Part shown: in pieces, positions 24,356 through 33,922 of the stretch
Numbering within the stretch: position 1 is the first letter of the stretch
Layout: each line of letters opens with the position of its first letter
Origin: Actinomycetota bacterium
Lineage (GTDB): Bacteria; Actinomycetota; Acidimicrobiia; Acidimicrobiales; AC-14
DNA: 51,622 nucleotides
Assembly (NCBI GenBank): GCA_005888325.1
Contig: VAWU01000013.1
Coordinates: 1 to 51,622 of the forward strand
Reading direction: 5' to 3'
Translations under genes and position numbers: made by a program
Notes under the pieces: generated by a model
Databases searched by the model: none
Seen by the model: only the letters and a program-made list of their open reading frames with translations
Told to the model about the DNA's origin: nothing

Positions 24356-25374
24356 AGCGTGGCGGGGAGCAACCCGCTGAAGCTGTCGAAGATCAGCAGG
24401 ACCAGCAACAGGATCACCGGTGTGCAGATGAGATAGGCAGGCCACCGGGACCAACGGCGGTAGAGCCAGGCGGTGGCCAGGCCGGCAAGGGCCAGCATCT
24501 CGGCCCACAGCAGCAGGGCCGTGATCGCGGTCGGCTCACCCTGGAGCCCCAACTCGTCGCGATGCAGCGTGGTGGGGCGGCCAGCGGGCGCGGGCCACGC
24601 CGCGCCCCGCAGCGACGCGGTCGCTCCGAGCCGACGTTCGGCGAGCAGCAGGGGATCCGACGTGACCAGCGTGAGCCGGCTGTCCGCGGTTGGCCCGATC
24701 GGGTCGGCATGGTGCGGCGACACGGTCCACGAGCGCTGCACCACGAAGACCGCCCGGCCCTGGCCCGTGGTGACCCTGATCACGTCGCCGCGTCGCAGCC
24801 GGTCGAGGTGCAGGAACGGCCCACCGTAGGCAAGGCGCCGGCCGGCGATCACCGCATTGCCGCGCTGACCGGGCAGCGGCGAAGCGCGCAGGTGGCCGGG
24901 GCCCTTCTTGAGCTGGGTGGCGCTGGTGCCCTCCACCACGATCTGGTGGATCCCGAGCCTCGGTACGTCGAGCACGGCGACCGCCGTACCCTCGGCGATG
25001 TCGCCTCCGAGGGGTGCCTCGCCGAAGGCGAGCGGCGTGCGGAACGAATGTTGGAGCGCCCCCTGGGCGCGCCCGTGCTCGAGGGCGGACGCCGCGACGA
25101 GGTAGGCCACGAGACCGAGCGTGAGCACGCTCGCCCACGTGAGACCCCGTCCGATGATGGCCATCGCGGTGCGCCGGCGTCGATCCACCCGCGCTTTCGC
25201 GGGACGCGGCGCCGTCGCCTCCGCGGATTCGCGGCGCCCGCCGTTGAGGCCCTCTGGCTCGACGACGACCGCGATCGTGTCGTGCTCGCGAGCCGGCGGG
25301 TGGCCGGCCGCGATGCGGTCGACCGATTCCGCGTGGCCGCCGCGGTTCCCGAGCGCGGCGCGCGAGTCGGTCAT
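24352..25374 (-). CDS. Sortase-fold membrane protein lacking catalytic His and Cys
   Basis: A 340-residue protein: a basic N-terminal cytoplasmic part, a membrane helix (about 71-95), a sortase-like beta domain (about 128-258), and two C-terminal helices (about 284-303 and 313-333). The fold is shown by VAVLDVPRLGIHQIVVEGTS, RGNAVIAGRRLAYGGPF and DSRLTLVTSDP. In active sortases these read VIAGHR and TLxTC; here the His is R179 (CGG) and the Cys is S239 (TCG). R247/R248 match the third catalytic residue. It is therefore probably not a transpeptidase. ATGA overlaps on both sides fix it inside the pst operon, so a structural or accessory role in phosphate uptake is likely. Confidence 0.82.
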   Translation of the reverse strand: MTDSRAALGNRGGHAESVDRIAAGHPPAREHDTIAVVVEPEGLNGGRRESAEATAPRPAKARVDRRRRTAMAIIGRGLTWASVLTLGLVAYLVAASALEHGRAQGALQHSFRTPLAFGEAPLGGDIAEGTAVAVLDVPRLGIHQIVVEGTSATQLKKGPGHLRASPLPGQRGNAVIAGRRLAYGGPFLHLDRLRRGDVIRVTTGQGRAVFVVQRSWTVSPHHADPIGPTADSRLTLVTSDPLLLAERRLGATASLRGAAWPAPAGRPTTLHRDELGLQGEPTAITALLLWAEMLALAGLATAWLYRRWSRWPAYLICTPVILLLVLLIFDSFSGLLPATL

Positions 25375-27383
25375 GCCGGCGTCGGGCCGGTCGGTGGATG
25401 TCGCCGGCCCCGCCGGGCCCGGGCGGAGAGGACCGGCCCCGCGGCCCCGGCCGCGAGGCCGAGCACGAGCAGCACGGGAAGGATCAACCGCCACCCGCTC
25501 CCCGCCAGCGCGCGGAACGCGGCGCCCAGCGGGCCGCCGCTCCGGCCGCGTGACCGCGTCGCAGGTGCGCGGTACGCGACTGCGCTCGGCGCGGCGATGC
25601 TGGTAGGCGCGTCGAAGCCGCTGCCCTGGCTTGATCCGGTGTCGGCACCTGCGGATGGCCCTCCAGGGACCACTGCCGGTTGATCGTTCGCGAGCGGAGG
25701 CTGGTCTGGGCTGACGGGTGGCGGAGTTGCGCCTGACACCACCGCATCGCGGGCTGCGGTTGTCTGAGCCGCCAGATCGGGAGGCATCGGCAGATACCCG
25801 AGCGGGAGTCGGCCGGGCACCTGGCCGGGTCCGGCTGCGTAACCCAGGAACTGTGCGATCTTGTCCGCCTTGACGGCCGTGGTCTGGCTCGTGGGCACCA
25901 TCGCGTAGTCGATCTTCACCAGTGGATACGCGTTGGTTGCGCCGACGTCGGCCCACCTCGTCACGCCGTCGGGGTTCGTCTTCATGGCGCGATAGCCGGC
26001 CGCGAGCGCGCCAGAGTCCGGGGCCACGAACGCTTCGGTCGGGGCGGCGTTGGCCCGGTGGAGCTTGGCCACCGGGAACCCGAACTGCTTCGCGGTGACC
26101 GCGTCGAGCACGGCCATGATCCCGTCGTTCTGGGTGCTGACCGACACTCCGTCGCCGGGCGGCTGGAAGTTGAAGAGGCGTCGCGCGTTGGCGATGGTTC
26201 CCGAGCGTGGGTTGTAGTTCCCGAGGGTGTTGGGGTCGCGGGCCTCGAAGATGTCCGTGGGGTAGGCGATGCCTCTCCAGAACTGGTCGACTGCGACGGT
26301 CGGGTCGTTGCCGTCGAGAAAGGCCCGGGCTGCATGGTCGGCTTCCAACCACCCGGTGAGCAACAGGGCATCGGCGTTGCGCTCCGCGCGCAGCAGCGGC
26401 GGCTGCACCTCCATGGGCCAGCTGTGGCCAGGATTGAGGGCGACGAACTCCGGATCCTGGAACAGGTGCAGGCCGGACCCGGCGACGAGGATGGCCACCA
26501 GCCGGGGGCTGAGGTTCATGTCGGTGATGCGCTGGTGCGTGAGCGTGTCGGTAACGCTGAAAGCCACCGCCACGCCGGTGACGTCGATGGGTGCGTACGC
26601 GTACGTCCGGTGTGCCGGCGATGCGGCCATCTCGTCAGGTGTCACGGGCGATGAGCTGAGCCCCACGTCGACGCTGCCGTTGAGGAAGTCCCGCCTCCCG
26701 GCCGGCGACGAGATCTCGGTGTAGTCAAGGGCGAGGGGTCTGCTGCCGGTGCAGACCTGGGCGGCCCACGTGTACAGCGCGTGTGACGTGGAGGCGGACC
26801 CGTCGGTGCGAACGTCGGAGCTCGACGTTGGTGGGCAGTCGGCGGGACTGGGCGCGAAGCGAATGGGGGCCGTGGCCGCCGACACGGGCAGGCCGGTCCG
26901 GGGCAGGCGGCTCCCGTCGTTCTCGAACGCGAGCACCGAGCACGGGTTGGTGGACGTGCAGTCGAGCACGGGGAGGTCCTGGGCGGGGCGTACCTCGATG
27001 GATGCCGTACCCGTGCCATCGGCGGCGGTGGTGCCGTCGTAGACCCCGGTTCCCTCGTTCGGGCCGCTCGGGGGCTTCAGCACCTGGTAGCAGTCACTCA
27101 CCGACCTCGGCACCGCGCCCTTGCACTGAAACAGAGTCACCGTGAAGGCGCCGCTGGGGTCCGTGGGGTGGAAGCCCGTCCAGTGGACGTCGACGACCTG
27201 ATCGACGAGCCCGGAGGCCGGCGAGACGACGATCGCGCGAGCTGTCGCCGACGCCGTCCCGCCGGTCGCGGCCAACAGCGTGGAGAGCAGCGCGAAAGTG
27301 AGCACGGTGCGCGCGGCGCGGGCCGCGGTACCGCGTATCCCGTTGAGCGGCCGCCATCGGCGGGCGGCGCAACGTCGTGTCAT
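25371..27383 (-). CDS. Large PstS-like binding protein with N-terminal Ig-like domain and C-terminal anchor
   Basis: A 670-residue exported protein, first gene of the six-gene operon. It has a signal peptide (about 18-48), then a beta-rich Ig/neocarzinostatin-like domain (about 50-155: IVVSPASGLVDQVVDVHWTG) with paired Cys. The PstS-like part follows (about 165-560; TDGSASTSHALYTW and SFSVTDTL-type segments, VDVGLSSSPVTPDEM). A Pro/Ser-rich linker leads to a membrane helix (about 630-652) and a basic tail. GGAGG lies 6 nt before the ATG at 27383. Domain identity is by pattern; phosphate as ligand is inferred from the operon. Confidence 0.78.
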   Translation of the reverse strand: MTRRCAARRWRPLNGIRGTAARAARTVLTFALLSTLLAATGGTASATARAIVVSPASGLVDQVVDVHWTGFHPTDPSGAFTVTLFQCKGAVPRSVSDCYQVLKPPSGPNEGTGVYDGTTAADGTGTASIEVRPAQDLPVLDCTSTNPCSVLAFENDGSRLPRTGLPVSAATAPIRFAPSPADCPPTSSSDVRTDGSASTSHALYTWAAQVCTGSRPLALDYTEISSPAGRRDFLNGSVDVGLSSSPVTPDEMAASPAHRTYAYAPIDVTGVAVAFSVTDTLTHQRITDMNLSPRLVAILVAGSGLHLFQDPEFVALNPGHSWPMEVQPPLLRAERNADALLLTGWLEADHAARAFLDGNDPTVAVDQFWRGIAYPTDIFEARDPNTLGNYNPRSGTIANARRLFNFQPPGDGVSVSTQNDGIMAVLDAVTAKQFGFPVAKLHRANAAPTEAFVAPDSGALAAGYRAMKTNPDGVTRWADVGATNAYPLVKIDYAMVPTSQTTAVKADKIAQFLGYAAGPGQVPGRLPLGYLPMPPDLAAQTTAARDAVVSGATPPPVSPDQPPLANDQPAVVPGGPSAGADTGSSQGSGFDAPTSIAAPSAVAYRAPATRSRGRSGGPLGAAFRALAGSGWRLILPVLLVLGLAAGAAGPVLSARARRGRRHPPTGPTPA

Positions 27384-27710
27384 CGCGATCCTCCGAGGCA
27401 CCCCACAAGCGCGCCAGATCATCAGTCGTTGAAGCTGACGGGACTTCCGCGCCACCACTAGTAACACGGGCGGACCCGGTGCAGACCGGTTCGCGCGAAG
27501 TGTTCCTCCGCCGTTTGCCGTCCTTTTACCGACGCGCGAGATGTCGTCGCGCGAGGCATGTGATCGAGCCGATCCCAGTCGTCGGCCGATGTTCACGCGC
27601 CGATCAGACGCCCGCCACGAGACCTTCTCGTTCCACCACTAAGCCATCGCGAGATGCATCAGTTGCCGCGCAAGTCGCCCGGCAAACTGCCGATCAAGGA
27701 GGACTCAGAC
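27384..27710. promoter_or_regulatory. Divergent control region between the two phosphate-binding genes
   Basis: A 327-bp region between the pst operon and the plus-strand PstS-like gene; it must hold both promoters. GTTCACGCGCC at 27591-27601 resembles one 11-nt unit of the actinobacterial PhoP box, but no clear second unit follows. A perfect dyad ACGAGA-CCT-TCTCGT lies at 27617-27631. AAGGAGG at 27697-27703 is the ribosome-binding site for the TTG start at 27711. Confidence 0.35.
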
Positions 27711-28865
27711 TTGCTTCGTTTCGCCAAGAGAGCAGCGGTGGCCATCGGTGCCACGAGTCTCGCCATGAGCATGTTCGCGACCACCGCGCATGCGGTCGCC
27801 CCGCCGAACGGTGTCAAGGAGGTCCTGAACGGGCCCGGCTCCAACACGACGTACAACGTCATGGGCGCGATCACGCACGACTACAACGTGAATGCCACGG
27901 TGAACCCCGATCCCGACATTGCCAAGAACCCGCCGCCTGTGCTCGCGTCGGGTCAGACGTACCACATCGGAGGGGACACCCACTGTGGGCCCTTCGACTA
28001 CAACGCCGGCAACCCTCCGCCCAACGGTTCCTCCAGCGGCATCAATGCTCTGGTGGCCGATTCCGCCGGCTGCGTCGACTACGCGCGGTCGTCTCGCGGG
28101 AAGAGCCCCAGCGATCCCTCGAGCCTCAACTTCTACGCGTACTCGAGGGACGCGGTGACCTGGGTCAAGTTCAGCAACGTGGCCTGCCCGGGCAGCGACG
28201 TGGCCCCCGCCGGCTGCGCGCCGAAGACCCTGACCCAGGACCAGATCAAGGGCATCTACCTCTGCACCGAGGGCGGCAACACGCCGCTGTACACCGACTG
28301 GAGCCAGGTGGGCGGCGACGCCGGTGCCATCCACCGCTACCTGCCCCAGGCCGGATCGGGCACGCTCTCGTTCTTCGAGACCAAGATCCTGGGGCTCTCA
28401 AGCGCCCAACAAGGGGTGCTCGACGATTCCCAGTGCACGGTGCATCCCACGCGCATCGAGGAGAACGAGGCGACCTCGATCGCGAGCGCTGATCACCCCT
28501 TCGCCATCTCGACGTACTCCTTCGCGGACTGGAAGGCCCAGAGGAACGCGGTCGTCCCGGACCTGAGGAACGGCGCCAACCTGGGCTGGATCAACGGGGT
28601 CAAGCCGACCGCGGCGACCGTCACGGACGGCACCTTCCTCGGGATCCGCTACGTCTACAACGTGGCCAAGAACACGTCGCCGTCCATCAACGCCGTGCTC
28701 GACCTGATCGGCGTGACCGCTTCGGGCAACGGCTACCTGTGCGACCCGAACAACGCGACGGCCCAATCCGAGATCACGAAGTACGGCTTCGTCCCCTTGG
28801 TCTCGGCTCCGGCTGGCACCGGGCTACCGAACAGCGCCTGTCGCAAGAACCCAACGCCGCTGTAG
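27711..28865 (+). CDS. Secreted PstS-like substrate-binding protein
   Basis: A 384-residue protein. TTG at 27711 was chosen because AAGGAGG lies 7-8 nt upstream and a proper signal peptide results (MLRFAKRAAV...TTAHA, cleavage after about residue 28). Ligand-loop candidates are GPGSNTTYNVMGAI, ARSSRGKS and GSGTLSFFE, typical of the actinobacterial PstS-like superfamily. Several Cys pairs suggest disulfides. Unlike the two minus-strand binding proteins it has no C-terminal anchor and no lipobox, so it is probably released. A strong hairpin follows. Confidence 0.83.
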   Translation: MLRFAKRAAVAIGATSLAMSMFATTAHAVAPPNGVKEVLNGPGSNTTYNVMGAITHDYNVNATVNPDPDIAKNPPPVLASGQTYHIGGDTHCGPFDYNAGNPPPNGSSSGINALVADSAGCVDYARSSRGKSPSDPSSLNFYAYSRDAVTWVKFSNVACPGSDVAPAGCAPKTLTQDQIKGIYLCTEGGNTPLYTDWSQVGGDAGAIHRYLPQAGSGTLSFFETKILGLSSAQQGVLDDSQCTVHPTRIEENEATSIASADHPFAISTYSFADWKAQRNAVVPDLRNGANLGWINGVKPTAATVTDGTFLGIRYVYNVAKNTSPSINAVLDLIGVTASGNGYLCDPNNATAQSEITKYGFVPLVSAPAGTGLPNSACRKNPTPL

Positions 28866-28892
28866 GCGAGTCGCACCAACCGAGCACGCAGA

Positions 28893-28918
28893 GGGGCCCG
28901 GCGGTCGCGCCGGGCCCC
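28893..28918 (+). terminator. GC hairpin after PstS-like gene
   Basis: A perfect 11-bp stem (GGGGCCCGGCG / CGCCGGGCCCC) with a GTCG loop starts 28 nt after the stop codon at 28865. No T-run follows, as with the csbD terminator. Confidence 0.7.
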
Positions 28919-29004
28919 GCTCGCGCTCACCCGGGTAGGTTGCCGGCCGGGCAGGTCGGGCAGGCATCTCCCTACGTTCGCGCCCGGCGCGGGCCGATAT
29001 TCCG

Positions 29005-30243
29005 ATGATGACGTCTCACCGAACGGTGGCGATCGCGCTTGCGGTCGCGGGCACGACCGGGCTGGGTCTGGCCCCGCCGGCTCAAGCCGCGCCACCGGCG
29101 CCGCCGACGCCCTCCTCCCAGGTCGCCACCCTGCCGCTCGAGCACGCCGAGCCGACGGCGCTGGCGACGGTCCGGGCCCAGGTGCGCGCGCTCGAGGGAT
29201 CGGTGGCGGTCACCCGCCGGGCCGCAGCTGCCGCCGCCGATCGGGTCGCCGGACTCGAGATCCGCATCGCCACGCTGAGCGGCCAGCTGAGCGAGCTCAG
29301 CGCGAGAGAGAGGGAGCTGGCGGAGCAGCTGCGAGCGGCGCGTGAACGGCTGCGCAAGCTGGCGGTCGCGTCGTACGTCAACGGGGGCGCGAGCTCGTCG
29401 GTCGACTACCTGCTGCGCGCCGAGAACCCGGCCGACCTGTCGCGGCGGCGGAAGCTGTTGACGTCGGTGGGCCGGGTACGGAACCGGGCGGTCAAGGACT
29501 ATGCGGCGGCGCGTCGCGACGCGTCCGAGCGGCTCCGACGCTCGGTCGCGGATCTCGACGATCTCAACGCCGCGGGGGCGACCGCGAAAGCCGAGCTCGT
29601 CGCCGCGACCGGGCAGATCGGGCGCCTGAGCGCGGAGCTGGACCGCGCCCGCCGACTGCGGACGCTCCTTCTCGCAGTCACGCCGGTCGCGGGGAGCGAC
29701 ATCCCCGGCCTGTTCCTCGACGCCTACCGGGCCGCCGCCAGCGCCATGGCCGAGCTCGACCCGGGCTGCGGCCTCCGGTGGACCGCGCTGGCCGGTGTGG
29801 GGCGGATCGAGTCGAACCACGGACGTTCCACGGAAGCCGAGCTCTCGCTGGCCGGTGACATCTCGCCGCCGATCATCGGTGTCCCCCTCGACGGCAACAA
29901 CGGCACCGCCTTCGTGCCCGACACCGACCGTGGGCTGCTCGACGGCGACGCAGTCTTCGACCGGGCGGTCGGGCCGATGCAAGTGATCCCGTCGACGTGG
30001 CGGATCGTGGCCCGAGACGGCAACGGCGACAACGTCGAGGATCCCAACAACGTGTTCGACGCCGCCATGACCGCGGCGACCTACCTGTGCCGGGCCGCCC
30101 CCGCCGGGTTGACGGCGGATGACGGCCTTCTGGCCGCCTTCTTCTCGTACAACCATTCGGAGGCGTACAGCCTCACGGCCCTGCACTGGTCGAAGGTGTA
30201 CGACGCCTGGCGCCCGCCCCGAGGCCCGATCGTCACCGGGTGA
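29005..30243 (+). CDS. Secreted coiled-coil protein with lytic transglycosylase domain
   Basis: A 412-residue exported protein. The signal peptide ends near AQAAP (about 30). Residues about 50-220 form coiled coil (VRAQVRALEG, LSGQLSELSARERELAEQL), as in septal hydrolases that need a coiled-coil regulator. The C-terminal domain is an SLT-type muramidase: catalytic E269 in GVGRIESNHG, then GPMQVIPSTW (323-332) and AATYLCR. It would cleave peptidoglycan glycan strands. ATG codons at 29005 and 29008 are adjacent; either could be used. Confidence 0.88.
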   Translation: MMTSHRTVAIALAVAGTTGLGLAPPAQAAPPAPPTPSSQVATLPLEHAEPTALATVRAQVRALEGSVAVTRRAAAAAADRVAGLEIRIATLSGQLSELSARERELAEQLRAARERLRKLAVASYVNGGASSSVDYLLRAENPADLSRRRKLLTSVGRVRNRAVKDYAAARRDASERLRRSVADLDDLNAAGATAKAELVAATGQIGRLSAELDRARRLRTLLLAVTPVAGSDIPGLFLDAYRAAASAMAELDPGCGLRWTALAGVGRIESNHGRSTEAELSLAGDISPPIIGVPLDGNNGTAFVPDTDRGLLDGDAVFDRAVGPMQVIPSTWRIVARDGNGDNVEDPNNVFDAAMTAATYLCRAAPAGLTADDGLLAAFFSYNHSEAYSLTALHWSKVYDAWRPPRGPIVTG

Positions 30244-30257
30244 CCCCCGGTGGGGTC
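30242..30257 (+). terminator. Short hairpin at the transglycosylase stop
   Basis: GACCCC, a CGGT loop and GGGGTC form a 6-bp stem overlapping the stop codon, 15 nt before the ppk1 -10. It is a weak candidate terminator. Confidence 0.35.
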
Positions 30258-30272
30258 GTCGCGACTGCGCGG

Positions 30273-30278
30273 TAGCGT
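30273..30278 (+). promoter_or_regulatory. Putative leaderless -10 of ppk1 (TAGCGT)
   Basis: TAGCGT lies 6 nt before the ppk1 ATG at 30285, with no Shine-Dalgarno sequence between. No clear -35 was found. Confidence 0.5.
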
Positions 30279-30284
30279 GGGTTG

Positions 30285-32432
30285 ATGGCGACCGACCTCG
30301 ACGACCTGCTCGAAGGCTCGGAGGCCGACGCACCCGAACTCGCCGACCTGCCCGCGCTCGACGGCGAGGAGTCGCGCTACCTCAACCGTGAGCTCTCATG
30401 GCTCGACTTCAACGCGCGCGTGCTCGCCCTGGCCGAGGACGCGGAGATCCCGGTGCTCGAGCGGGCCAAGTTCTGCGCCATCTTCAGCCAGAACCTCGAC
30501 GAGTTCTTCCAGGTGCGCGTCGCGGGATTGAAGGACCAGCTGGCGGCCGGCCTCGGCGCGACCGCGCCCGATGGCCTCAGCCCTCTCGACCAGCTGCGGG
30601 CCACGCGCGAGCGCGTCGAGAGCCTCACCCGCCGACTGCAGTCGTGCTTCGTCGACGACGTCGCACCTGCGCTCGGTCGCGCGGGCATCGTTCTCTCCGA
30701 CTGGGATCAGCTCGACGACGACGACCGCGACTACCTCGTCGACGTCTTCGAGGAGCGCATCTTCCCGGTGCTCACTCCCCTCGCGGTCGACCCGGGTCAC
30801 CCGTTCCCCTACATCTCCAACCTGTCCCTCAACCTGGCCGTGCTCGTGCACGACCCGGTGACGGGTGCGCAGCGGTTCGCACGCGTCAAGGTGCCTCCGT
30901 TGCTGCCCCGTTTCGTGGTGATGGCCGACGGCCAGCGCTTCGTGCCACTCGAGCAGGTGATCGCCGCACACCTCGCGTCGCTCTTCCCGGGCATGGAGAT
31001 CGAGTCGCAGTACCCGTTTCGCGTCACGCGCAACGCCGACATGTCGCTCGAGGAGGAGGAGGCCGACGACCTGCTCCTGGCGGTCGAGCACGAGTTGCGC
31101 AGGCGACGCTTCGGTCGCGCGGTGCGGCTCGAGATCGACACGACCATGTCGCAGGAGGCGCGCGACCTGCTCATGCGCGAGCTCGACCTCGGCCCGAGCG
31201 ACGTGTATGTCGTCGAGGGCCCGCTCGATCTCGGCGGCCTCTGGGGCGTGTACGAGCTCGACCGGCCCGAGCTGAAGGACGACCTGTGGGCCCCGACGAC
31301 CCAGCCCCGCATCGCGCTCGACGACGAGCCGTCCGACATCTTCTCGGTGCTCCGCCAGCGTGAGGTGCTGGTGCACCATCCGTACGACTCGTTCGCCACG
31401 TCGGTCGAGGCCTTCATCGAGGAGGCCGCGTCAGACCCGCAGGTGCTGGCCATCAAGCAGACGCTCTACCGCACGTCGGGCGACAGCCCCATCGTCGACG
31501 CGCTGATCGACGCCGCGGGCCGCGGCAAGCAGGTTGCCGCGCTAGTCGAGCTCAAGGCCCGTTTCGACGAGCAGGCCAACATCGGGTGGGCGCGCGCGCT
31601 GGAGGAAGCGGGCGTCCACGTGGTGTACGGGCTCATGGGACTGAAGACGCACACCAAGATCTCGCTCGTCGTACGTGAGGAGCCCGAGGGCATCCGGCGC
31701 TACTGCCACGTCGGCACGGGGAACTACAACCCCAAGACCGCGCGCCTCTACGAGGACATCGGGTTGCTGTCGGCCGACCACGAGCTCGGCGAGGACCTGA
31801 GCGACCTGTTCAACTACCTCACGGGCTACAGCCGGCAGTCGAGGTACCGCAAGATGCTCGTGGCGCCGGTGACGTTGCGCGGTGCCGTGCGCCGGCTCAT
31901 CCGCAACGAGGCCGACGAGGGCGCGCAGGGCCGCATCGTGCTGAAGATGAACAGCCTCGTCGACCCGGGGATGATCGACGAGCTCTATGCGGCTTCGCGT
32001 GCTGGCGTGCGCATCGACCTCGTCGTGCGCGGCATCTGCTGCCTGAAACCGGGCGTGCCCGGCCTGTCCGAGAACATCAGCGTGCGCTCGATCGTGGGCC
32101 GCTACCTCGAGCACTCGCGCATCTTCGCCTTCGGTGAGCGCCGTGAGCGTCATTACTACATCGGCTCCGCGGACCTGATGCCCCGCAACCTCGACCGCAG
32201 GGTCGAGGCGGTCGCACCCGTCGACGACCCCGAGCTGCAGGCCCGCCTGCAGGAGATCCTCGACGTGAACCTGGCCGACGACATGCTCGCGTGGGAGCTG
32301 CTGCCCGACGGCCGGTGGCGCAAGGTGCCCACCGTCGAGGGCGTGCACACCCACCGTCGCCTGCAGGAGCTCGCCATCGAACGGGCCCGGCCCCGGCGGC
32401 CGAAGGCGCCGAAGGTCCTGCGCGGTGCGTGA
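30285..32432 (+). CDS. ppk1: Polyphosphate kinase 1
   Basis: Makes polyphosphate reversibly from ATP. The 715-residue length is usual. Domain order is N-terminal ([36 protein letters not shown]), head, then two phospholipase-D-like catalytic domains. The phosphorylated His is H456 in [10 protein letters not shown], followed by [10 protein letters not shown]; the second catalytic segment is [13 protein letters not shown] (H623). The ATG at 30285 follows an in-frame TTG; the -10 hexamer favours the ATG. The stop overlaps the CYTH-CHAD gene. In mycobacteria ppk1 also sits next to mutT1. Confidence 0.96.
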   Translation: MATDLDDLLEGSEADAPELADLPALDGEESRYLNRELSWLDFNARVLALAEDAEIPVLERAKFCAIFSQNLDEFFQVRVAGLKDQLAAGLGATAPDGLSPLDQLRATRERVESLTRRLQSCFVDDVAPALGRAGIVLSDWDQLDDDDRDYLVDVFEERIFPVLTPLAVDPGHPFPYISNLSLNLAVLVHDPVTGAQRFARVKVPPLLPRFVVMADGQRFVPLEQVIAAHLASLFPGMEIESQYPFRVTRNADMSLEEEEADDLLLAVEHELRRRRFGRAVRLEIDTTMSQEARDLLMRELDLGPSDVYVVEGPLDLGGLWGVYELDRPELKDDLWAPTTQPRIALDDEPSDIFSVLRQREVLVHHPYDSFATSVEAFIEEAASDPQVLAIKQTLYRTSGDSPIVDALIDAAGRGKQVAALVELKARFDEQANIGWARALEEAGVHVVYGLMGLKTHTKISLVVREEPEGIRRYCHVGTGNYNPKTARLYEDIGLLSADHELGEDLSDLFNYLTGYSRQSRYRKMLVAPVTLRGAVRRLIRNEADEGAQGRIVLKMNSLVDPGMIDELYAASRAGVRIDLVVRGICCLKPGVPGLSENISVRSIVGRYLEHSRIFAFGERRERHYYIGSADLMPRNLDRRVEAVAPVDDPELQARLQEILDVNLADDMLAWELLPDGRWRKVPTVEGVHTHRRLQELAIERARPRRPKAPKVLRGA

Positions 32433-33921
32433 GCGCGAGGCGAAGTTGGGGGCGGGGCCCGCGTTCGTCCTCCCCGACCTCGACGGGGTGATCGACGGTG
32501 TCACCGCGACCGCCTTGCCGCAACGCAACCTCGACGCCGTCTACTACGACACTCCCGACCTGCGCCTCGCCCGCAGAGGGATCACCGTTCGCCACCGCAC
32601 CGGCGAGGACGACGGCTGGACGGTGAAGCTGCCGGAGGACGGGGACCGCGGGTCGGCCCTCGTGCGGAACGAGCTCACCTTCCCGGGCGCACGAGCCGCG
32701 GGCCCCCCGCCGCCGGTGGCCGACCTCGTGCATGCCCATGTGCGGACGTCGAAGCTCGGCCCCGTGGCGCGTCTGCGGACGCGGCGCACGCCGGTCGAGC
32801 TGCGCGACGAGCAGGGCCGGTCCGTCGCAGAGGTCGTCGACGACGAGGTGTCGGTGTTCGAGGGCCGTCGGGTCGCGGCTCGATTCCGCGAGGTCGAGGT
32901 CGAGCTCGCGCAGGACGCACCCGCGAGCCTGCTCGACCGCGCCGTGGAGCGTCTCTCGCACGCGGGTGCGGGGCGACCCGACCGCACGCCGAAGTTGGTG
33001 CGCGCCCTGGGCTGGCAGGCCACCCGACCGCCCGAGCCCTCGCCGGTCGAGCTGCGCGACGACGCCACGGTGTCTGCCGTCGTGCGCGAGACCCTGGTCG
33101 CCGCGATCACGCGCTTGCTGCAACACGATCCCGGAGTTCGCGTCGGCGACGATCCCGAGGACGTCCACCAGGCGCGCGTCGCCACTCGCCGTCTTCGTTC
33201 CGACCTGCGCACGTTCCGGTCCGTGATCGATCCTGCATGGCTGTCCGTCACCAGTGGCGAGCTCAAGTGGCTAGGGGCGGTGCTCGGCGACGTCCGCGAC
33301 GCCGACGTCCTCCTCGAGCGCCTGCACCGGCAGAGCGCCGAGCTCTCGTCGCGCGATGCCCGCGCGACGGCTGCGCTCCTCCGTCGGCTGACCGTACAGC
33401 GCGACGCGGCCCGTCTGGCGCTGCTCGCCGCGTTCCGGGGCGAGCGATACGTGGTCCTGCTCGACCGGTTGATCGCGGCATCCGACGCTGTCCCTGTGGC
33501 CGACGGCGACGACAAGCCCGCACGCGACGCGCTGCCCGAGCTGGTGCGCCGGCCTTGGAACCACCTGAAGAAGGAGATCGAGTCCCTCGACACCGATCCG
33601 GCCGACGAGGCGCTCCACCAGGTGCGCATCCGGGCCAAACGGGCGCGCTACGCGGCCGAGGCGGCGGCGCCTGTCATCGGCAGGCCCGCTCGCGCCTTCG
33701 CCAAGGCGGTGGCGGACCTGCAGACCGTGCTCGGCGATCACCAGGACGCGGTTGTGGCCGAGGAGTGGCTGCGACGCGAAGGCGCCCGCAGCAACACCGC
33801 GGCGCTCGTCGCCGGCCAGCTCATCGCGAGGCAGCAGCGCGAGGCGGCGGCCACCCGGAAGCAGTGGCCGTCGATGTGGAAGCGGGCGTCGGCCAAGAAG
33901 CTGCGGGCCTGGTTCGCCTGA
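32425..33921 (+). CDS. CYTH and CHAD domain protein
   Basis: A 498-residue protein. The CYTH triphosphate-tunnel domain (about 1-190) starts with EREAK, the E-x-E-x-K metal/phosphate motif. The helical CHAD domain (about 215-490) has conserved His/Arg segments [18 protein letters not shown] (H248) and [13 protein letters not shown] (H398). CHAD domains bind polyphosphate granules; CYTH domains act on triphosphates or inorganic tripolyphosphate. The GTG overlaps the ppk1 stop, so it is made together with the kinase. An inorganic polyphosphate-binding or tripolyphosphatase role is inferred. Confidence 0.92.
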   Translation: MREREAKLGAGPAFVLPDLDGVIDGVTATALPQRNLDAVYYDTPDLRLARRGITVRHRTGEDDGWTVKLPEDGDRGSALVRNELTFPGARAAGPPPPVADLVHAHVRTSKLGPVARLRTRRTPVELRDEQGRSVAEVVDDEVSVFEGRRVAARFREVEVELAQDAPASLLDRAVERLSHAGAGRPDRTPKLVRALGWQATRPPEPSPVELRDDATVSAVVRETLVAAITRLLQHDPGVRVGDDPEDVHQARVATRRLRSDLRTFRSVIDPAWLSVTSGELKWLGAVLGDVRDADVLLERLHRQSAELSSRDARATAALLRRLTVQRDAARLALLAAFRGERYVVLLDRLIAASDAVPVADGDDKPARDALPELVRRPWNHLKKEIESLDTDPADEALHQVRIRAKRARYAAEAAAPVIGRPARAFAKAVADLQTVLGDHQDAVVAEEWLRREGARSNTAALVAGQLIARQQREAAATRKQWPSMWKRASAKKLRAWFA

Positions 33922-33922
33922 G

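Noticed and set aside
24356-24508. Longer N-terminus for PstC
   Set aside because: The extra residues overlap the coding end of the sortase-like gene in another frame, and the ATG at 24355 makes the ATGA overlap typical of this operon.
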